Shown here piece after piece: positions 27,501 through 37,127 of a DNA stretch of 64,000 nucleotides. The translations under genes and the position numbers were made by a program. Source of the stretch: Calothrix sp. FI2-JRJ7. Its GTDB lineage: Bacteria > Cyanobacteriota > Cyanobacteriia > Cyanobacteriales > Nostocaceae. The notes under the pieces were generated by a model. That model had not been told where the DNA came from, ran no database searches, and saw only the letters and a program-made list of their open reading frames with translations. Numbering within the stretch: the stretch's first letter is position 1; each line of letters begins with the position of its first letter. The stretch spans positions 116,300 to 180,299 of the forward strand of contig JAHHGX010000081.1 in assembly GCA_019359675.1 (NCBI GenBank), written 5' to 3'.

Positions 27501-30083
27501 TTAGTTTGCTTGTGTTGGTGTTTCTGTGGGTTCGGGTGTTGTTTCGATGGTCGGAAATACTTCGGGTGATTCGGTTATTGTGGGAGTTGGTTGTTCTGTT
27601 TGTGTTGCTTGTGGTGGTTCGATAGGTTGTTGGGGAGTTTGAATTGGTGTTGGTGCAGTGTATGGAGTGTCCATGCGGTATTGATTGTTAATTATTTTGG
27701 GTGTTTGAGGTGATATGAGTTTTGGTTTTGAGAGTGGTAAGGGTGTTTGAGTTTTAGGGGAAGGCGCCACTGGAATATCGTATGTTGGTTGAATGGCTGA
27801 TATTGCCATTCCCTTCATGATTATTTGCTGTAATGTTTTGCCGTTACTGTCGGTTAATTGTAAGCTTGCGCGATGTTCACCAATTTCGATAGGAGCAAAT
27901 ACTATTGATATATTACACCTTTGTTTGGGCGGTATTGCGGTTGCACAAGTGCTGTTAGTAATATCAAAATCTCCTTGTTTGCCTGTTGTTTCAATTTCGG
28001 CGATTCGCATTGATACCGAGCTATCGTTGGTAATTGTTACTGTTTCAGTTTCACTTTCTGTGTTTACTCGCTGTTTGCCAAAGTTTAAATCGCTGGTGCT
28101 AATCTTAAATGTTGATACGTTCGTCAATTCTTGTGGTTGCTTAGAGGCGCCACTTGGTGCAGGTGATGTGATTAAATGTGATACGACATACCAAGCGAGT
28201 AATCCGGCTAAGGTTGAACACAATAGTGGTATTAATGCAATAGCTAAAAATTGTAATTTGGTATTAGTTTGCGTGTGGTTAATTCGGTATTGTGTTATTT
28301 CATCTAGTTCAGGTGAAGAAATTTTTACTAGTTTCAAATTCTGACTAGTAGCTGCAACTTCATCTGCTAAATTCAAAGATTCACGGATTTTTAACGCACT
28401 TGTTAAGTATTTGTGCGCTTCTACACTCGTATCATCTAAGCACAAAGCTATGCTTCCTAGTTGGTGCAGCATCCAAGCTTCGTTCTGTTTGTCGTTTAAA
28501 GCAATTGCAGCGATGTTACCGTATTTTAATACTTGTTCCCACAATCCCCAACGTTTACTCAAGAATAAGGGAGCTTCAGCAGCTTTTACTAAACGTAAAA
28601 TGTTCGAGTAGCGTTCTGTTTGAGTTGCCCAGGTAAGAATAGGTATTAAAGCATTGGGAGTACCCAAGCTTACAAATTCAGGATATTTTTCTGCCCAAGT
28701 TATAAAGTTAGAGAGTACACGTTCGTAAAATGAGGTTAAAACTAGCTCTTGCTTTAATGCTAGTACAAGAGTTTGATTTAGAGAATATCGACTAAACTCT
28801 GTATCAATTAAATTCCAATCTAGTAAGCTTGCTAATATTTCTGATGTATCGTTAGCTTCGCTTAAAGCTTCGATTTGCACCCTTGATAATCTAACTCCAT
28901 CAACCGTTGCTAACGTCGCTAAAATATTTTGATGCTCTGTTGATAATACCTCCAAAATTTGCTTAATCAATTTTAGACTGCTTTCAGGTGGTTGTATCTT
29001 TAATACCAACTCACTCAGTGTACACACATTTTTGTTGATGCAATTTACAGCAAGCTGCATCATATATGGATGTCCTGAAAGCAAATTAGCTAGTGCTTCT
29101 ACTGTCACTATTTCTTCTGCACTAATTGATTGATGTAGTTTCTGCGTGATAAATGCTATGCTATCACGTTTGGACAATCCTGATAATTCTGTAGAAGAAC
29201 TAGAAGACAGCTTTTGACTTGATGATGCTACTATAAAGCGGCTATCAGGTAATATTAATTCTAGTTGCTGAATGTCTTCTGACGTTAAGTTTACGTCATC
29301 TAAAAAGATTAAAAGCTTTTTATTGTGAAGAAATCGGCGAGTTTCTAAATACGTTGGTTTATATGTTGTGTCGCTTTCGTGGAAAAGTTCAAATAGATGT
29401 TGTAGTAAGTCGCCTCGCGAATGATAAGCATTACCAAACCAAACTGCACCATCGGTAAAAATTGAATTTTTGCGGATAAAGTATAATAGATGCCTCAATA
29501 ATGCCGATTTGCCTAATCCTTCTGAACCATAAAATTCGATAGATTGATTGGTCTCTAACGATGCTAAAGCGCCTTTTATTTGTGATAATCGTCCAATTAA
29601 ATTGGGTAAAGGACGCGGCAGCATAACAAGGCACTGCGAATGATATTCAATCTCTTTTTGTTGACCTTTGCTAACTATAATACCTTTGGAAGATATTTGA
29701 ACTTTGTGCCTACCTACACTCAGTTGTTTCGCTGGCTGAGGATTTACAGGCGCCTTTGGTGAAGCGTAGTTGTTCAAATCTAAACGAAGTGGGTTAAGTG
29801 GAATTTCTTGTTGCCAAACAGGAAGGTTTTGACCCCACTGTGCAGCATAAATCTTGGCGCTTTGTAGCGACTTTATACCTAGCTTGAGTATCCTTTTACT
29901 AATACATCTTACTAGAGCTTGCCTTTCTGGTATTTCTGCTCCCAGACAAGCAACATACAAACAACTGTCTTTTACTCCAACTTTTGCTTTAATTCCCCTC
30001 GGTTCAATCAATTCATTTATCAAAGCTTCAATTGCGTTGACATCCCCTTGCTTGGCAAGTTCCTCTGTGTGCTGCTGAATCAT
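27501..30083 (-). CDS. Membrane-anchored STAND NTPase with Ig-like domain
   Basis: The start at 30083 (MIQQHTEELAKQGDVNAI) is favoured over 30110. The N-terminal region (about residues 1-95) resembles a cyanobacterial domain found at the start of various signalling proteins. An NB-ARC-type NTPase follows: Walker A GSEGLGKSAL (near 190), Walker B KLLIFLDDV and a winged-helix region, then a helical repeat-like stretch. One membrane span (LQFLAIALIPLLCSTLAGLL, near 610) precedes a choice-of-anchor/ASH-type Ig fold (TSDLNFGKQRV ... CNISIVFAPIEIG) and a long Pro/Thr/Gln tail. STAND proteins switch signalling or defence programmes; here the tail is probably outside the cytoplasm. Confidence 0.75.
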   Translation of the reverse strand: MIQQHTEELAKQGDVNAIEALINELIEPRGIKAKVGVKDSCLYVACLGAEIPERQALVRCISKRILKLGIKSLQSAKIYAAQWGQNLPVWQQEIPLNPLRLDLNNYASPKAPVNPQPAKQLSVGRHKVQISSKGIIVSKGQQKEIEYHSQCLVMLPRPLPNLIGRLSQIKGALASLETNQSIEFYGSEGLGKSALLRHLLYFIRKNSIFTDGAVWFGNAYHSRGDLLQHLFELFHESDTTYKPTYLETRRFLHNKKLLIFLDDVNLTSEDIQQLELILPDSRFIVASSSQKLSSSSSTELSGLSKRDSIAFITQKLHQSISAEEIVTVEALANLLSGHPYMMQLAVNCINKNVCTLSELVLKIQPPESSLKLIKQILEVLSTEHQNILATLATVDGVRLSRVQIEALSEANDTSEILASLLDWNLIDTEFSRYSLNQTLVLALKQELVLTSFYERVLSNFITWAEKYPEFVSLGTPNALIPILTWATQTERYSNILRLVKAAEAPLFLSKRWGLWEQVLKYGNIAAIALNDKQNEAWMLHQLGSIALCLDDTSVEAHKYLTSALKIRESLNLADEVAATSQNLKLVKISSPELDEITQYRINHTQTNTKLQFLAIALIPLLCSTLAGLLAWYVVSHLITSPAPSGASKQPQELTNVSTFKISTSDLNFGKQRVNTESETETVTITNDSSVSMRIAEIETTGKQGDFDITNSTCATAIPPKQRCNISIVFAPIEIGEHRASLQLTDSNGKTLQQIIMKGMAISAIQPTYDIPVAPSPKTQTPLPLSKPKLISPQTPKIINNQYRMDTPYTAPTPIQTPQQPIEPPQATQTEQPTPTITESPEVFPTIETTPEPTETPTQAN

Positions 30084-30110
30084 TGGCTTTGCACGCTTAT
30101 AAACTATCAA

Positions 30111-30567
30111 GTTTCTTCAAGCACCCTAGTAAGTAGCTACTGCTGTGGTTTTGTATTTTATAACAACAGTACATACTTAATGTTGTCTGCTAGGGACACT
30201 TAATAAAGCGGCGCCTATCCTGATTACTTTTTACTACAAATGTAGTATGAGTATTTGTGAAATCATTGTGAGTGTTTATACACATTTATTTAATAAAAAT
30301 TTGAATTTTGTTACATATAAATTACTGAGAGATAATTTATAATTGGTTGTCATAGTTAGCCATAAACATATCAACATCTTAAAATGGGAGTTATTTATGC
30401 TACTATAAGTTGGTTACAAGCATAAATTTATTCATTGCGTTGGTAGCTAAAGTCATAAAGAAAGGTTTTGCGACAGCCTAAAATTGAGAGCTGGTAGCAG
30501 TTGTACAATAAACTGGTTGCTGAATTCAGTTAAGAAAATATAGGGCTTTCGCACGGGGTATATTAAC
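30111..30567. other. Intergenic region upstream of lpdA
   Basis: These 457 bases lie between the divergent STAND and lpdA genes and should carry both promoters. The sequence is AT-rich with one GGCGCC at 30211. I see a small ACTACAAATGTAGT inverted repeat near 30233 and no other structure. Confidence 0.4.
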
Positions 30568-31995
30568 GTGAGTGACGGATTTGATTACGACTTAGTGATT
30601 ATCGGCGCCGGAGTAGGTGGACATGGTGCAGCACTCCACGCCGTTAGTTGTGGCTTAAAGACAGCGATTATTGAAGCGAATGATATGGGTGGAACCTGTG
30701 TAAACCGTGGTTGTATTCCTTCAAAAGCACTGCTGGCAGCATCTGGAAAAGTACGTGAGTTGCGTAATGCCCACCACCTAAAAACTTTGGGCATTCAAAT
30801 TAGCAACGTCCAGTTCTCAAGAGAGGATATTGCTAATCATGCAAATAACCTTGTCTCTAAAATCCAAGGAGACTTGACGAATAGTTTAAAACGACTTGGA
30901 GTTAATATTATCCGAGGCTGGGGTAAACTAGTAGGTAGTCAAAAAGTTAGCGTTAGTACAGATTCCGGAGAAAAAACTTTTACAGCAAAAGATATTATTC
31001 TTTCACCTGGCTCTATTCCTTTTGTGCCTCCTGGTATCGAAGTTGACGGAAAAACAGTTTTTACTAGCGACCAAGGTGTGAAGTTAGAAACACTTCCTGA
31101 TTGGGTGGCAATTATTGGTAGTGGTTACATTGGGTTAGAATTTTCTGATGTATACTCAGCGCTTGGTTGTGAAATCACAATGATAGAAGCGCTAGACCAG
31201 TTAATGCCTGGGTTCGATAGAGATATTGCCAAGCTTGCCGAACGAGTTTTAATTACTCCTCGCGATATTGAAACTCATGTTGGAATATATGCCAAGCGTG
31301 TCATTCCTGGTTCACCCGTGGTAATTGAATTAGCCAATTTCAAAACCAAAGAAGATGTTGATGTTATTGAAGTTGATGCTTGTTTGGTGGCTACAGGAAG
31401 AATTCCCGCAACTCAAAATCTTGGATTAGAATCAGTAGGCGCCGAGCTTGACCGTCGTAATTATATTCCAGTTAACGACAGTATGGCTGTTCTTAGCAGT
31501 GGTGAAGTTGTACCACATTTGTGGGCAATTGGAGACGCGACGGGCAAAATGATGTTAGCGCACGCAGCTTCAGCCCAAGGTATTATCGCGGTTGAAAATA
31601 TTTGCGGTAGAACTAAGCAAATTGATTACGAAAGCATTCCAGCAGCAGCATTTACCCATCCAGAAGTAAGTTATGTAGGTAAAACTGAAACTGCCGCACG
31701 TGATATGGGTAAAGAACTCGGTTTTGAAGTTGGAGTTGCTAAAAGTTACTACAAAGGCAATTCTAAAGCGTTAGCGGAAGGTGAAGCCGACGGTATGGCA
31801 AAAGTAATATATCGTAAAGACACAGGCGAAGTTTTAGGTGTACATATATTTGGCTTACACGCATCAGACTTAATTCATGAAGCGTCAGCAGCTATAGCTA
31901 ACCGTCAAACTGTCCACACTCTGGCTTACCTAGTACACGCACACCCAACACTCTCCGAAGTGTTAGACGAAGCTTATAAACGCGCAGTCGCGTAG
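30568..31995 (+). CDS. lpdA: Dihydrolipoyl dehydrogenase
   Basis: LpdA is the E3 flavoenzyme that reoxidises dihydrolipoamide in the pyruvate dehydrogenase and glycine cleavage complexes. The 475-residue sequence has the FAD motif [13 protein letters not shown] (about residues 9-21), the redox-active disulfide [14 protein letters not shown] (about 42-55), the NAD motif [19 protein letters not shown] and the C-terminal HAHPTLSE with the catalytic His-Glu. The start is GTG at 30568. The stop codon TAG at 31993-31995 lies inside the left arm of a hairpin repeat. trpC follows on the same strand after two hairpins. Confidence 0.95.
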   Translation: MSDGFDYDLVIIGAGVGGHGAALHAVSCGLKTAIIEANDMGGTCVNRGCIPSKALLAASGKVRELRNAHHLKTLGIQISNVQFSREDIANHANNLVSKIQGDLTNSLKRLGVNIIRGWGKLVGSQKVSVSTDSGEKTFTAKDIILSPGSIPFVPPGIEVDGKTVFTSDQGVKLETLPDWVAIIGSGYIGLEFSDVYSALGCEITMIEALDQLMPGFDRDIAKLAERVLITPRDIETHVGIYAKRVIPGSPVVIELANFKTKEDVDVIEVDACLVATGRIPATQNLGLESVGAELDRRNYIPVNDSMAVLSSGEVVPHLWAIGDATGKMMLAHAASAQGIIAVENICGRTKQIDYESIPAAAFTHPEVSYVGKTETAARDMGKELGFEVGVAKSYYKGNSKALAEGEADGMAKVIYRKDTGEVLGVHIFGLHASDLIHEASAAIANRQTVHTLAYLVHAHPTLSEVLDEAYKRAVA

Positions 31996-32055
31996 GGTGC
32001 GTGACGCTACTAACAATCTTAAAACGAAGCTAATTATCTAGTAGCGTCACGCACC
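31992..32055. repeat. GTGCGTGACGC hairpin repeat at the lpdA stop
   Basis: GTAGGGTGCGTGACGCTAC (31992-32010) and GTAGCGTCACGCACC (32041-32055) are complementary around a 30-base loop. The TAG of the left arm is the stop codon of lpdA. Confidence 0.85.
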
Positions 32056-32097
32056 GGCAAGAGTTATAAGTCACTATTAGCGTCACTACCTCTCGTT

Positions 32098-32161
32098 GGT
32101 GCGTGACGCTAGCAAATTATTCATTTCGTTTGAGAATTGTTTATAGCGTCACGCACCCTAC
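32098..32161. repeat. GTGCGTGACGC hairpin repeat before trpC
   Basis: GGTGCGTGACGC (32098-32109) pairs with GCGTCACGCACC (32146-32157), and the right end reads CCTAC. It lies 15 bases before the trpC start codon, so it should be part of the trpC leader. Confidence 0.85.
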
Positions 32162-32175
32162 TCCTAATTTTTGTT

Positions 32176-33078
32176 ATGCAAATCCGTCGTATTAATCCTA
32201 ACCCAGCGGTCAAAGTGTCTATATTGCAGTATCGAACAGCTTTATCAGATACTGAACCAAGTAATATTTTAGAGGAAATAGTTTGGCATAAGGAAGCTGA
32301 AGTGGAAATGCTTCGCGAAAAAGTGCCGTTGCGTGAGTTGCAAAAGCAAGCAATGACTGCACCCCCAACACGTGATTTTGTCGCTGCGCTTCGTGATGGT
32401 AAAACAAACCCAGCATTAATTGCCGAAGTTAAAAAAGCTTCTCCTAGTAAAGGTGTAATCCGAGAAGATTTTGACCCTGTAGAAATAGCGCAACAGTATC
32501 AACGTGCAGGCGCCTCTTGTCTATCTGTACTTACTGACCAAAAGTTTTTTCAAGGTAGTTTTGATAATTTAGCTGTTATTCGTACTGCCGTAGATTTACC
32601 GTTACTGTGTAAGGAATTTGTAATTTATCCTTACCAAATGTACTTAGCACGTGTTAAAGGCGCCGATGCAGTTTTATTAATTGCCGCAATTTTAAGCGAC
32701 CAAGATTTACAGTATTTTGTTAAGATTGCGGCGGCCCTTAAAATGGCTGCCTTAATTGAAGTTCACACTTTAGAAGAACTTGACCGTGTACTAGCATTAG
32801 ATGGAGTTTGTTTAGTTGGAATCAATAATCGGAATTTAGAAGATTTTTCCGTAGATTTACAAACAACCTGCAAATTACTCTCCGAAAGAAGTCAACAGTT
32901 AAAGGAACGTAACATTTTGGTGGTTAGCGAATCAGGACTTCATACACGCGATGACTTAAATGTCGTGACATCTGCTGGTGCTGCTGCTGTCCTCATCGGT
33001 GAATCTCTGGTTAAACACCCTCAACCTGAAGCTGCAATTCAAAGTCTCTTTGCCAAATCTTCATTACCAACAAAATAG
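32176..33078 (+). CDS. trpC: Indole-3-glycerol phosphate synthase
   Basis: TrpC closes the indole ring in tryptophan synthesis. From ATG 32176 the protein has 300 residues, agreeing with cyanobacterial TrpC that begin MQIRR; the upstream TTG would lie within a hairpin repeat. The TIM-barrel motifs are [15 protein letters not shown] (about residues 79-93, catalytic Glu and Lys), [27 protein letters not shown] (catalytic Lys-Glu), [10 protein letters not shown] and VVSESGL. The N-terminal 45 residues are an extension usual in cyanobacteria. No other trp gene is adjacent. Confidence 0.95.
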   Translation: MQIRRINPNPAVKVSILQYRTALSDTEPSNILEEIVWHKEAEVEMLREKVPLRELQKQAMTAPPTRDFVAALRDGKTNPALIAEVKKASPSKGVIREDFDPVEIAQQYQRAGASCLSVLTDQKFFQGSFDNLAVIRTAVDLPLLCKEFVIYPYQMYLARVKGADAVLLIAAILSDQDLQYFVKIAAALKMAALIEVHTLEELDRVLALDGVCLVGINNRNLEDFSVDLQTTCKLLSERSQQLKERNILVVSESGLHTRDDLNVVTSAGAAAVLIGESLVKHPQPEAAIQSLFAKSSLPTK

Positions 33079-33180
33079 GAACTTTACCCAAAAACTTGTT
33101 CTCTGTGTCACAATTCCAAATAGTACCCTACTCGTTCTGCTGACTTAATACCCCATATTTAATATTGCGAATCAAACTTC

Positions 33181-33429
33181 ATGGATCAAATTCCTCTGCC
33201 TTCACCTGTTCATTACGAACTGCTGCTACAACTGCTAGAACGGCAAACAATGTCAGCAGTAAATCAAAACCCGGCACTGCGGCAGCAGGTTAACCAGCTT
33301 ATTATTACTCTTCGCAAAGCAGCTGTCCAACAGAAGCACCTAGAAGAAATTTGCCAGTTTTCTGCGATGGAGATAGACCACCGTTGGTCAATTAATCACG
33401 TCAATACAACTTCTTTAGCAGACCGCTGA
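33181..33429 (+). CDS. DUF5340 family protein
   Basis: The 82-residue protein begins MDQIPLPSPVHYELLLQLLE and contains NQNPALRQQVNQLIITLRKA, matching the cyanobacterial DUF5340 family from memory. It is predicted helical and soluble, with no signal peptide. Function is unknown. It follows trpC by about 100 bases on the same strand and may be transcribed with it. A strong hairpin terminator follows. Confidence 0.8.
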   Translation: MDQIPLPSPVHYELLLQLLERQTMSAVNQNPALRQQVNQLIITLRKAAVQQKHLEEICQFSAMEIDHRWSINHVNTTSLADR

Positions 33430-33461
33430 TAAACAAACATTAAATAATACTACACTCAAAA

Positions 33462-33497
33462 GCGGGTTAAACAATTAACCCGCCACTTGTGTTTTTT
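33462..33497 (+). terminator. Rho-independent terminator
   Basis: GCGGGTTAA (33462-33470) and TTAACCCGC (33475-33483) form a perfect 9-bp stem with an ACAA loop, followed shortly by a T-rich tract (about 33490-33497). It ends the DUF5340 (trpC) transcript. The rest of the gap to 33733 is AT-rich without a recognisable gene. Confidence 0.8.
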
Positions 33498-33733
33498 ATC
33501 TTTAGGACTCCAAATACATTCAATCTTACTATCGTCTATACCATCTATCAATATTTGCCACTGCCTGAGTTTGTTTGACATAAGCTTTAATCCTCTGAAT
33601 GCCTGCAAATTCACTCAGTAATAATTCTTAATACTCACAGCACTTAAATATTGTAAATTTGAGTAGTTTTATTACATTATCAAGATTTGTTACCGATACA
33701 ACAATAATTCTCTATTTATATCTGGTATGGTTT

Positions 33734-33928
33734 TTATGCTGACGTTTCTAGCCAATCGTAAATTCGCTCTAACTGGTCTAGCGTAATTAGCCCATATTGC
33801 CACAAAATCATTGGCAACGGTCCTGGGTCTTGTTGACTACGACGAAGTGCAACAGCTATTGATGCTGAAGAAATTGCCAAGTCCTCTTGTAAAAAGTCAA
33901 TTAGTCCGGAATATGTTGATGGTGACAT
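33734..33928 (-). CDS. DUF2949 family protein
   Basis: The start at 33928 (MSPSTYSGLIDFLQEDLAIS) is chosen because AAGGAGGTGA, an almost complete complement of the 16S rRNA tail, lies at 33936-33945 just upstream. The 64-residue product contains ALRRSQQDPGPLPMILWQYG and LEQIYDWLE-like ending LERIYDWLE, the pattern of the cyanobacterial DUF2949 family. Function is unknown. The longer frame from 33964 would read through the ribosome binding site and is rejected. Confidence 0.8.
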   Translation of the reverse strand: MSPSTYSGLIDFLQEDLAISSASIAVALRRSQQDPGPLPMILWQYGLITLDQLERIYDWLETSA

Positions 33929-34488
33929 TTTTTTCTCACCTCCTTGGGTAGTGTGTATTGCCATATACTAGTGAGTAAATATTAATTGCCTAGTTGCCAG
34001 TATTTCATCTGTCACTACACAATCGTCTCTACGTTTTTCACAAAATAGCTTTGAATCAGCAAACAATAAGTTCTTTGATGTCAAGACTGGTAAAATTTAA
34101 CCAAAAATTTTCTTGGCGTTATTTTGATGTATTTTATTAGCGTGAGTAAATATACCTATATTGGTCATTTAACTCGTTAAATCCCGCTGTATCAAAACTT
34201 TAATTTGCCTATATTGCATCATTAAGGTCTTCTAACTCTTGCATCTAAAGGAATATCTTTTGATACTCAAAGTTTAAGATTTTACCTTCAACTTGCGGTG
34301 CTGGTTTTGAATGACAAGCAGTATAACAAATCTTATCGCCAAAATAAACTTTTTTACAACTAAAGAGTAACTGTTTTGAAGAAGTATTTCATGTTATCTT
34401 TTCCCAGACAGGGTTTCAAGCCATGTCGGTTACATATTTATATCAGCATTTACTCTATGTGTAAAGAAGCATTTTTAACCAAGTATTT
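33929..34488. other. Intergenic region with a possible decayed fragment
   Basis: About 560 bases without a complete gene. On the minus strand at roughly 34245-34390 a stop-free stretch reads KKVYFGDKICYTACHSKPAP, which looks protein-like but has no start and no recognised family. It may be a remnant. No repeats of the window's families are present. Confidence 0.3.
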
Positions 34489-35037
34489 TTAGCCAGCAGT
34501 GGATTTGCCACTTGTGCTGATAGGTTGTATTTTTATACGGTTGCCAACTTTGAGCTTGAGTTCAGCTGCTCTACCTGCACGCAGTTCTATTACCTGGTCG
34601 ATTAATTTATTGGGACCATACGTTGGACAGGGTTCTGCAGCACAAGGAGGAGCGGAGTCTGTAATATACTCGACAACACCTCGATGAATGAAAACCATAT
34701 CTAATTTCACTGGTACATTTTTCATCCAAAAGCTAACTGGTTGAGGTGAAGCAAATTCAAACAACATACCTCGGTTATCAGGTAATGCTGGTCGATACAT
34801 TAACCCCATCTGTTGTTGCTCTGGTGTTTTAGCAACTTCTAATTCGATTTTGGCGCCACTTGGCAGAACAGCCACAGCCGATATAGGTAATTGCTGCCCT
34901 CTATTGGTGTTTTGTGTCACTTGAGCATTTGATAACGAAGTTGGTGCCTGTGTAGGAGTTTTAGCCGTTGTAGATGCTGAACACCCCATTAGCCAAATAC
35001 TCAAAATAATCGGAGACAAGTGTAACAAACGTAACAT
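34489..35037 (-). CDS. DUF192 domain lipoprotein
   Basis: The 182-residue protein has a lipoprotein signal (hydrophobic residues about 5-18 and lipobox LMGC with Cys near 19) followed by a Thr/Ser/Gln linker. The DUF192 domain (about 60-170) shows VAKTPEQQQMGLMYRP, MLFEFASPQPVSFWMKNV, LDMVFI and VIELRAG. Members are small beta proteins exported to the periplasm; function is unknown. Gene and neighbours give no further hint. Confidence 0.85.
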   Translation of the reverse strand: MLRLLHLSPIILSIWLMGCSASTTAKTPTQAPTSLSNAQVTQNTNRGQQLPISAVAVLPSGAKIELEVAKTPEQQQMGLMYRPALPDNRGMLFEFASPQPVSFWMKNVPVKLDMVFIHRGVVEYITDSAPPCAAEPCPTYGPNKLIDQVIELRAGRAAELKLKVGNRIKIQPISTSGKSTAG

Positions 35038-35182
35038 GGTTGAGTATTCTGAGATTTTAAACCTCGATTCTACATCTTTGTTAGCGTTTATTGGTAATTA
35101 AAGTCTAAATTTTTTATGAGAATTTTAAAACGAGTATCTCTTGGATACTACTTAAGTATTATTCCTTATTAGCCAGAAGTTT

Positions 35183-35869
35183 TCAAGTATCCCTTAACAC
35201 GTAACCAACACCACGCACAGTTTGGATTAAGCGCTTTTGACCTTCATCCTCAATTTTGAGACGCAAATAGCGGATGTAGACTTCTATAACATTAGACTCA
35301 CCCATAAAATCGTAGCCCCAAACATTTTCAAGAATTTGCTCGCGCGTTAAGACTTCGCGGGGATGTTCCATTAAAAACTTCAAAAGTTCAAATTCTTTCA
35401 TCGTCAAATCAATATTGCGTCCACTATAAATAGCGCGACGAGTCGCGATGTCAAGTACTAAGTCACCAAAGCGTAGCTGTTCAGTACTATCTAGATCTGG
35501 TTTTAAGTACAGACGAATTAAATTTAAAAAATCTTCAGAGCGATAAGGTTTCAAAAAGTAATCATCAGCACCTGCCTCAAGACAAGCAACACGGTCATCA
35601 ACGGTATCGCGTGCCATTAGTATCAGCATTGGTGAGCGAGTACCGGAACCACGAATACTTTTACATAGTGAAAGTCCAGATTCACCTGAAAGCATTCGGT
35701 CAACAACAATTAAAGCTGGTTCACGTTCACGACTATATCGCAACCCGCATCCAGCATCATGTGCGACAACTGGTTCATAACCAGCTTCTTTTAAATCACA
35801 CGAAAGTTGATTTGCCAAGCTTTCATCGCTTTCAATCACTAAAACACAAGGATTGTGAGCAAGCGTCAT
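35183..35869 (-). CDS. nblR: OmpR-family response regulator, NblR-like
   Basis: The 228-residue protein has a receiver domain (about residues 8-120: acidic ESDE, phospho-acceptor VVDRML, Thr/Ser at LMAR, Lys in LKPYRSED) and a winged-helix DNA-binding domain (about 132-226: LTMKEFELLKFLMEHP, LTREQILENVWGYDF, VEVYIRYLRLKIE). It matches from memory the cyanobacterial NblR group, which in Synechococcus controls phycobilisome degradation under nutrient stress. GAGTTAT heptamers (35884-35902) lie directly upstream of the start. No histidine kinase is adjacent. Confidence 0.75.
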   Translation of the reverse strand: MTLAHNPCVLVIESDESLANQLSCDLKEAGYEPVVAHDAGCGLRYSREREPALIVVDRMLSGESGLSLCKSIRGSGTRSPMLILMARDTVDDRVACLEAGADDYFLKPYRSEDFLNLIRLYLKPDLDSTEQLRFGDLVLDIATRRAIYSGRNIDLTMKEFELLKFLMEHPREVLTREQILENVWGYDFMGESNVIEVYIRYLRLKIEDEGQKRLIQTVRGVGYVLRDT

Positions 35870-35883
35870 ATTTATAAAGTTAG

Positions 35884-35902
35884 GAGTTATGAGTTATGAG
35901 TT
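35884..35902. repeat. GAGTTAT heptanucleotide repeat
   Basis: Two and a half copies of GAGTTAT lie 15 bases upstream of the nblR-like start. A four-copy array of the same heptamer lies at 38218-38245. These are short tandemly repeated repetitive (STRR) sequences typical of heterocystous cyanobacteria. Confidence 0.75.
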
Positions 35903-36097
35903 CGATGTTGAAAAATTAAACAATTGAATCAATTTTGCAACATACGATTATACGTGGGAGTACGTATAAGTATCCACGATTCCATTCGCTATTTTGATAA
36001 ATTTTATATCTTATTTTAATTTTTGATTAAAAGAGGCAACAAATAAAAATGATAATAAAACTGTTCCTGGGGTTTTAACCCCAGGCTACAACCCTTA

Positions 36098-37021
36098 TCA
36101 AGGTAACTCTACCGAACTTGGTTTAGCTATGTGGGGTAGTCCCCAACCTAGCTTTTCTCGCAAAATTCGGAAAAACTCGTGTCTTTGTAGACGAATAAAC
36201 TTGGCGCCATATTCTGAACGCTCTAAATAAACCCTATCCTCTGGTAAAACATAAAAACCAGCATTCCCATCAACGACCATAACTAAACGCGGTGTATTTA
36301 CTGGGTAAATATTTACCGGGTCGGTATTTGGGAAAACTAATGCTCTTGATGCCAGCGAGTGTGGACAAATTGGGACTAATTGTAGTACAGGTACACTAGG
36401 TATAATTACAGGACCACCAGCGCTTAAAGAATATGCTGTAGAACCTGTAGGAGTAGAAACAATTACCCCATCAGCAGCAATATCTACCGGAGCATGGCGC
36501 CCAACAACAACCTCAAAATGACACATCGAAGTTAGGGGTTCTCGATGTAAAACCATTTCATTCAGACAAAGCGCTTCCCAAACAACATTTTCTTTACGGA
36601 AGACTTTGACCGCGAGCATTGTTCGTTCTTCAATATCATAATCACCTGCAAGCATAGTATCTATAGCTTGAGGCAACTTATTCAGGTAAGTTTCAGTGAG
36701 AAACCCCATATGACCAGTGTTGATGGCTAACAGCGGAATACCACAAGGGGCAACCTGCCGTGATGCCGCCAATACCGTTCCATCTCCCCCCAAAACCACC
36801 ACAAACTTCATTTCAGAGTCAAAACCAGGGGGTATAAGACCGGAAATAGGGGTATGACAAACAGGACTATCGGGAGTAGCATAGCCCAACATGCCACCAA
36901 CACCAGTTGCGAGTTGAACCTCCCAACCAGCAGCGGTCAGTTTGTCTTTAACCTCGATAGCAACACGCTCTGCTATCGGCTTAATGTCGTTGTAAATAAT
37001 GCCTGCTTTGGGCACACTCAA
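36098..37021 (-). CDS. nadK: NAD kinase
   Basis: NAD kinase phosphorylates NAD to NADP. The 307-residue protein has the [11 protein letters not shown] motif (about residues 76-86; catalytic Asp), [17 protein letters not shown], the Gly-rich [22 protein letters not shown] (about 182-200, quoted in part) and a C-terminal beta region with VVDGNAG. Cyanobacteria often have two NAD kinases and this one has an insertion before GGDGT ([11 protein letters not shown]). It lies downstream of ycf39 in the same direction, 94 bases away. Confidence 0.95.
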   Translation of the reverse strand: MSVPKAGIIYNDIKPIAERVAIEVKDKLTAAGWEVQLATGVGGMLGYATPDSPVCHTPISGLIPPGFDSEMKFVVVLGGDGTVLAASRQVAPCGIPLLAINTGHMGFLTETYLNKLPQAIDTMLAGDYDIEERTMLAVKVFRKENVVWEALCLNEMVLHREPLTSMCHFEVVVGRHAPVDIAADGVIVSTPTGSTAYSLSAGGPVIIPSVPVLQLVPICPHSLASRALVFPNTDPVNIYPVNTPRLVMVVDGNAGFYVLPEDRVYLERSEYGAKFIRLQRHEFFRILREKLGWGLPHIAKPSSVELP

Positions 37022-37104
37022 ATATCCAAACTTTTCACAAGACGCTTTTTATTATGTTAATCGTTGCACATTTTTGAGCAAAAAGTCATCCTAGTCCTAA
37101 ACGA

Positions 37105-37127
37105 TTGACTATTGACTATTGAGTATT
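37105..37127. repeat. TTGACTA heptamer repeat
   Basis: Two TTGACTA units and a degenerate third (TTGAGTATT) run into the 3' end of ycf39, so the last codons and stop of that gene come from the repeat. Confidence 0.6.

Noticed and set aside
34245..34390. Protein-like stretch with CYTACH on the minus strand
   Set aside because: It has CxxxCH and not the CxxCH heme motif, no start codon and stops on both sides; kept only as a possible remnant.
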